Shown in pieces: positions 24,084 to 28,062 of a DNA stretch of 28,062 bases. Position 1 is the stretch's first letter, and each line of letters starts with the position of its first letter. The position numbers and the translations under genes were made by a program. The notes beneath the pieces are model-generated. The model was not told where the DNA came from. It worked only from the letters and a program-made list of their open reading frames with translations, and did not search any database. The stretch comes from an uncultured Lachnospiraceae bacterium (GTDB taxonomy: Bacteria > Bacillota > Clostridia > Lachnospirales > Lachnospiraceae), in NCBI GenBank assembly GCA_937965795.1, contig CALCMD010000057.1, positions 1 through 28,062 on the forward strand, given 5' to 3'.

Positions 24084-24602
24084 CTACTCCTGTATACTGA
24101 TATTTATATGTCCCTCCGAAATATGATAGACTTCCCGAAGCTCTTTTTTTATTTCCGAAATTCCGGCGTCGGAGACCGCCTCTCCGGAAACTCTCAGCTC
24201 TACGCCTGAGATACAGGCGGCTCCCTCCTCTTCCTGTGCAAATTCCAGCTTTGTCTTTTCCGGCTCCATGCCGTACGCCCGCACCACCTCCTCCACCTGT
24301 CTTTTCACCTCCGCCTGATATGCCTCCCTGATTTTTTCCGAACGCAGCTCCTCCATTCCCTCGCCCGTAATCCGGATGCCGTCCGCCTGCTCCCGCAGGC
24401 TCTCCAGACGCCACGCCCGCTCGAAATTCTCCGTTAAATGCGTGACGTCCGCCAACGGCTCCATCACCATAATGATCAGAATCAATCCTCCGAAAAAACG
24501 CACGTACTTTTTAAAGCTCTCTGCCGGCAGAATCTGAAGCAGAATGTTAAAGATGCAAAGAAAGCAGACGATATTTCGAATCCAGCTATAAAATCCTCCC
24601 AC
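24084..24602 (-). CDS. spoIIIAF: Stage III sporulation protein AF
   Basis: 172 residues from GTG 24602, chosen because AGGAGGG lies 5 bases upstream and the protein then begins MGGFYSWIRNIVCF, as in the family. The upstream in-frame TTG at 24626 lies inside spoIIIAE. Two N-terminal membrane helices (about 8-25 and 36-50) with the conserved LLQILPAESFKKYVRFFGGL, then a soluble domain. Component of the SpoIIIA complex. Starts 10 bases after the spoIIIAE stop and ends 3 bases before spoIIIAG. Confidence 0.92.
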   Translation of the reverse strand: MGGFYSWIRNIVCFLCIFNILLQILPAESFKKYVRFFGGLILIIMVMEPLADVTHLTENFERAWRLESLREQADGIRITGEGMEELRSEKIREAYQAEVKRQVEEVVRAYGMEPEKTKLEFAQEEEGAACISGVELRVSGEAVSDAGISEIKKELREVYHISEGHINISIQE

Positions 24603-24612
24603 AGATACCCTC

Positions 24613-25749
24613 CTATCCTCCGGCAATGGAAGCCGTCGTCATAGCGACTGATAAAAAAAACAAAACGCCAATCATGAGCAGTACCCGCATCAGGAGTCCC
24701 GCTCCCTCCCCCACGCTGCCAATGCACTCGATCATGCGCCTGTCCGACACCGGCTGAGCCACAGCCGCCAAAAGCTTATAGAACAATGCGCCGAATCCCA
24801 GTTTTAAAAAGGGCGCCAGGCAGAGAAGAATTAGGCAGATCAGCCCCGCCGCCCCCACGGCATTTTTAATCAGCACCGCAGAGCCAAGCACCACCTCTGT
24901 TACCCCATTAAAAACATTTCCAAGCCCCGGCACCGCCCCCGCTGTTTTCGTGATCACGGAGGTTTTCAGGGAATCCACCGCCGGAAGAATGATATTCTGT
25001 ACGGTCTGGAATCCCAGCGCCAGAGCCACAAGCGTTTTTAAGGTCCAGTCGATAAAGGTTCTGAGCAGCTCTGCCAGTTTCGACAGATAATCCTCTTTCG
25101 TGAGATGGTTGACCATCCCAAACAACACATACAGATTGACCGCAGGCATGACCGCATACTTTAAAACCCACTGAATCAGCAGAATCATACCAAGCGTCAG
25201 TTCATAAAACCCCGCTCCCGTCACGGAACCGGAGGCGAATACCGACGCCAGAAAGTAAGACGGCATCAAAAGCTTCATAAACGTAATGACATGATTCAGT
25301 GTGTTCATCGTCATCTGTTCCATCGTCCGGAAAGTCTGCATTAAAAGCGTAAACAGGCAGAGATACATAATATAGAAACTGATATCTGCCGCCTGGCTTT
25401 TTTCAAATGCGTTGATAAAATTCGCAAACACCGCAGCCACCGTGAGCAGGAGCAGGATACGCACCGCCAGCTTTCGGTTTTCCTGCATCTGTGAAAACAG
25501 CGTGTCCTTCAAAATGCCTTTCAAATTTTCCAGAGTCCACGGAATTTCCCCCTGAATCAGTTTCTTTACCGCATCTGTGAAATGAAATTCCTCCCCGCCC
25601 TGCATGTCCTCAAACGCATCGTCGATCTCCTCCAGATTCAGCTCGTCCAGAAATTCGTCTGTAAGGCCCGTGTCCGAAGCCTGCGCCCTTAACTCCCACA
25701 GTCCGCCCAGAAAAAGCAGCAATACCAGAAATAACCCTGTTTTTTTCAT
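24613..25749 (-). CDS. spoIIIAE: Stage III sporulation protein AE
   Basis: 378 residues from ATG 25749, with GAGG 5 bases upstream; the in-frame GTG at 25755 is less likely. A hydrophobic N-terminus (about 4-22) resembles a signal sequence, followed by an acidic segment and then about seven to eight membrane segments from about 95 on, a polytopic protein as expected for SpoIIIAE. PGLGNVFNGVTEVVLGSAVL near the middle and GAAGLICLILLCLAPFLKLG are typical. Probably the main membrane-spanning part of the channel (inference). 7 bases after spoIIIAD. Confidence 0.93.
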   Translation of the reverse strand: MKKTGLFLVLLLFLGGLWELRAQASDTGLTDEFLDELNLEEIDDAFEDMQGGEEFHFTDAVKKLIQGEIPWTLENLKGILKDTLFSQMQENRKLAVRILLLLTVAAVFANFINAFEKSQAADISFYIMYLCLFTLLMQTFRTMEQMTMNTLNHVITFMKLLMPSYFLASVFASGSVTGAGFYELTLGMILLIQWVLKYAVMPAVNLYVLFGMVNHLTKEDYLSKLAELLRTFIDWTLKTLVALALGFQTVQNIILPAVDSLKTSVITKTAGAVPGLGNVFNGVTEVVLGSAVLIKNAVGAAGLICLILLCLAPFLKLGFGALFYKLLAAVAQPVSDRRMIECIGSVGEGAGLLMRVLLMIGVLFFLSVAMTTASIAGG

Positions 25750-25756
25750 CGGCACC

Positions 25757-26137
25757 TCATACCAGAAATCCGCTTATGGTGTCCAAAAGCGCAAGAACTA
25801 CCGGTGCGCTGATGGTCAGGATTGATATTTTCCCAAAAAACTCGATCTGTCCCGCAATGGCCGAATATCCGGCGTCTCTGCACAGATTTGCTGAAAAGTC
25901 GGCAATATAGGTAATTCCCACAATTTTCAAAAGTGATGTCAGATAGGAATCCTGTATCGCCACATAGCTTTTCAGATTTACCAGCATGTCCGCCAGATAC
26001 GACAGCCGGCTGACTGCATAAAAGAAAATCAGCAGGCAGGTCGCCATACTGATGAACACGGTATAAGATGGCCTTACCTCCTTTAAAAACAATGCGGTCA
26101 GGATTCCGGCAATTCCAAGCATGGCGATTTTCAGCAT
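25757..26137 (-). CDS. spoIIIAD: Stage III sporulation protein AD
   Basis: 126 residues from ATG 26137 with AGGAGG 6 bases upstream; an upstream in-frame start at 26179 overlaps spoIIIAC and lacks this site. Four hydrophobic segments, with a KEVRPSYTVFISMATCLLIF stretch and a conserved ending AGQIEFFGKISILTISAPVV. Small membrane partner of SpoIIIAC. 10 bases after the spoIIIAC stop. Confidence 0.93.
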   Translation of the reverse strand: MLKIAMLGIAGILTALFLKEVRPSYTVFISMATCLLIFFYAVSRLSYLADMLVNLKSYVAIQDSYLTSLLKIVGITYIADFSANLCRDAGYSAIAGQIEFFGKISILTISAPVVLALLDTISGFLV

Positions 26138-26147
26138 ACCATTCCTC

Positions 26148-26342
26148 CTACAGGGAAAACAGATTTTTAATACTCTCAAACAGTTGATTTATATAGGGAA
26201 GCACCCAGAAAAGAACCACCAAAAGCCCCGCAAGCCCTGTCAAAAAGGCCGTTTCTTCCCGGCCGCTCTGTTTCAATACCTGATTCAGCACGGAAACCAG
26301 AATTCCTACCGCCGCTATTTTGAAAATCAGATTTACACTCAT
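26148..26342 (-). CDS. spoIIIAC: Stage III sporulation protein AC
   Basis: 64 residues from ATG 26342, with AGAGGAG 6 bases upstream. The longer frame from 26360 would add six residues and lacks a binding site. Two membrane helices (about 4-22 and 34-54), with IFKIAAVGILVSVLNQVLKQ matching the family start. Length is normal for SpoIIIAC. 23 bases after the spoIIIAB stop. Confidence 0.93.
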   Translation of the reverse strand: MSVNLIFKIAAVGILVSVLNQVLKQSGREETAFLTGLAGLLVVLFWVLPYINQLFESIKNLFSL

Positions 26343-26365
26343 GTTCATCTCCTCTTCCATTCGTA

Positions 26366-26884
26366 TTAAAAGAAAATAACTGCCAGGAACAAGCCTCCCA
26401 TCAACCCCAGATACCGATACATCTTCGAATTCTTCCGGTAGTGTTCCTGCGTCTGCGCACAGGCTTTTATAAGCTGGCTCTTATAGTGTGCGATCGCCGC
26501 AAGCTGCATCTTTACATCCGGATAACCAAGCTGTTCCCCAAAACCAATCAGCGCCTCCCTGTCCTCCGGACAAAGCGCAGTCTGACGCAGGTCTTTTTGC
26601 ACATGGTGCGCAAAGATTCGTGGCAGCGTGTCACCTTCCAGCCTTTCCATATGCTCCGCCATATGTTCCAGAAAAAGCGAAAAGGGCTTTCGCACACGCT
26701 TCGCCACACGACAGAAGCTCTCTGCCAGAACCGCGTTGGCATAGCCGATTTCTCCCTCCAGAAGCTCCAAAATCCTGATCAGCTCCTCCAAATCCCGGAT
26801 GCGCCGTTCCATCTCATTGCCCGCTGCCACGCCCATTGCCGTACATCCGCAGATCACCAGTCCCAGACCCATGATTTTAAACAT
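26366..26884 (-). CDS. spoIIIAB: Stage III sporulation protein AB
   Basis: 172 residues from ATG 26884, which overlaps the spoIIIAA stop by 8 bases (translational coupling likely) and has GGGGAG 7 bases upstream. Hydrophobic N-terminus (about 3-22), a largely helical soluble middle with RRIRDLEELIRILELLEGEI, and a C-terminal membrane segment ending LFLAVIFF. This helix-bundle layout recalls GspF/type II secretion inner-membrane proteins, as known for the family. Confidence 0.93.
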   Translation of the reverse strand: MFKIMGLGLVICGCTAMGVAAGNEMERRIRDLEELIRILELLEGEIGYANAVLAESFCRVAKRVRKPFSLFLEHMAEHMERLEGDTLPRIFAHHVQKDLRQTALCPEDREALIGFGEQLGYPDVKMQLAAIAHYKSQLIKACAQTQEHYRKNSKMYRYLGLMGGLFLAVIFF

Positions 26885-27824
26885 ACAGGTTCTCCCCATC
26901 CCGTCCTAATATCTGTTTTACCGTACCGATCCCTCCCAGATTGTGCAGCGTTATATAACGTTCAAATACCCGTTCCTCCACCATCCGGCACAATATGGGC
27001 TTTCTCCGGATATCCTCGATGCCATTTCCATGTACCGTCGCCAAAATGCGGCATCCGCAGTTTACGGCGGACTCGATCGCATAGATATCCGCTTCGCTTC
27101 CTATCTCATCCACCGCAAGTACCTTCGGCGCCATAGAACGGATCAGAAGCATCATCCCCTCCGCTTTCGGACAGCAGTCCAGCAGATCGGTCCGGATGCC
27201 CAGATCATTCTGCGGAACCCCCAGATAAGCTCCCCCGATCTCTGAACGCTCGTCCACAACGCCAACGGTACGGCCTCTGCACCAGGTTCCTCCATTTGAA
27301 ATCTGACGAATCAGATCACGCAGCAGCGTGGTCTTTCCGCATCCCGGCGGAGAAATAATCAAAGTATGGCAGACCTCGCCGTCCTGAATCATATGCGGCA
27401 GAACTGCGTCCGCACATCCCGGTACCTCATGGGCGACCCGGACATTCAGAAAAGAAATATTCCGGATACTCCGTATCCTTCCTCCATCCATGACCGCCTT
27501 TCCCGCAATTCCAATGCGGTGCCCGCCTCCAATCGTCAGAAATCCCTGCCGCAGTTCTTCTTCATATGCGTACATGGAGTAATTGGAAATATACTCCATC
27601 GTCTCCGAAATCTCTTTCTTTGACACTCTCCATCCGCTTTTTACATCTGTCGTAAGCGCTCCTGTTTCTGTGACAAAAAATTCCTGCCCGTCCAGGGTTA
27701 TCAAAAGCGGGCGTCCCGCGCGAAGCCGGATTTCCTGCATCCGCGCCGTGTCTATATTTACCTGTTCCAGTATCCTGCGGATATTCATTGAGAAAATCTT
27801 TATGAACTCGTCCCTTCCCTTCAC
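26877..27824 (-). CDS. spoIIIAA: Stage III sporulation protein AA, ATPase
   Basis: 315 residues from GTG 27824 (MKGRDEFIKIFSMNIRRILE), which matches family starts and length and has a GGGGGGAGGA stretch just before it. An in-frame ATG at 27920 would add 32 atypical residues and falls inside the predicted promoter. Walker A PPGCGKTT (Lys164) and Walker B VLAVDEIG (Asp239-Glu240). Also the conserved GRTVGVVDERSEIGG and IATVHG-like (LATVHGNG) segments. Cytoplasmic ATPase of the secretion-ATPase type that powers the SpoIIIA complex in the mother cell. First gene of the eight-gene operon. Confidence 0.92.
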   Translation of the reverse strand: MKGRDEFIKIFSMNIRRILEQVNIDTARMQEIRLRAGRPLLITLDGQEFFVTETGALTTDVKSGWRVSKKEISETMEYISNYSMYAYEEELRQGFLTIGGGHRIGIAGKAVMDGGRIRSIRNISFLNVRVAHEVPGCADAVLPHMIQDGEVCHTLIISPPGCGKTTLLRDLIRQISNGGTWCRGRTVGVVDERSEIGGAYLGVPQNDLGIRTDLLDCCPKAEGMMLLIRSMAPKVLAVDEIGSEADIYAIESAVNCGCRILATVHGNGIEDIRRKPILCRMVEERVFERYITLHNLGGIGTVKQILGRDGENLYV

Positions 27825-27903
27825 GTCCTCCCCCCTTTTTTCTTCCGGGTTTCTATCAACACATTCTGCCCTGAGAAGATACCGCACGGTAACTCCTTTA
27901 CAC

Positions 27904-27931
27904 AATATATGAGTGGACATGAAGTTTATGA
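27904..27931 (-). promoter_or_regulatory. Sigma-E-like promoter of the spoIIIA operon
   Basis: Minus strand TCATAAA (27931-27925), 13-base spacer, CATATATT (27911-27904), one mismatch from the CATACATT form of the sigma-E -10. The spoIIIA operon is sigma-E dependent in Bacillus subtilis. The predicted transcript starts near 27896, leaving a leader of about 70 bases before GTG 27824. Confidence 0.5.
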
Positions 27932-28062
27932 CCTCTGATATGAAAATTTGAGATACAGAATTTTCAGACGCAACTATTCAGAACAGGCCGAAGCATTTGC
28001 TGCTGAAACCGTAAAAACATGATTCAAGAGTGCAAAAATCCCATCGTCGAAGACGATTTTCA
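27932..28062. other. Right-edge stretch with no identified gene
   Basis: No complete gene. On plus, a short open stretch ends at a TGA (28020-28022) reading RIFRRNYSEQAEAFAAETVKT, and an ATG at 28019 opens a frame to the edge; neither has a ribosome binding site. On minus, a 6-bp stem (ATCGTC/GACGAT, about 28043-28057) is followed by GGGATTTTT and could be a weak terminator of an off-window gene. Confidence 0.3.

Overview
The window looks like the chromosome of an endospore-forming, anaerobic member of the Clostridia, most like Lachnospiraceae (inference). The evidence is a complete eight-gene spoIIIA operon, a clostridial-type citrate synthase, strong AGGAGG ribosome binding sites, sigma-A-like promoters, and several BspA-type leucine-rich-repeat surface proteins typical of gut Firmicutes. 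Most coding is on the minus strand; only one two-gene unit is on plus.

Region 1 (1-20188) is an island of four secreted proteins, all on the minus strand. They carry different N-terminal parts but the same kind of C-terminal LRR_5/BspA domain. The first is a giant gene, reading from 12232 down and cut by the left edge after 4077 codons: signal peptide, papain-like (C1) protease, lectin-like domain, five tandem modules of about 486 residues (InlB/Flg_new repeat + GLUG beta-helix + cap), then Ig-like and MBG-like domains, then the start of the LRR domain. The second (12421-15810) is a compact paralogue with the same protease and one GLUG module. The third (15987-18326) has a 17-copy Thr/Glu/Ala/Pro hexapeptide repeat, a beta-helix and an LRR domain. 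The fourth (18497-20188) has a DUF6273 domain plus LRR. The protease genes have matching promoters (TTGAC(T/A)-18-TATTCT). Terminator hairpins follow the second, third and fourth genes.

Region 2 (20294-22765) holds citrate synthase on minus. Divergent from it is a small operon of a two-helix membrane protein and a HAD hydrolase on plus. Both promoters are visible in the intergenic gap.

Region 3 (22770-28062) is spoIIIAA-AH on minus, tightly packed, with a sigma-E-like promoter ahead of it and a perfect hairpin shared with the convergent HAD gene at its end. These proteins build the SpoIIIA channel between mother cell and forespore. The last 130 bases at the right edge hold nothing I can identify.

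The most unusual element is the giant modular protease. Its repeat length is exact, its modules fall into two subfamilies, and there are signs of gene conversion between non-adjacent modules and between its LRR end and that of the neighbouring paralogue.
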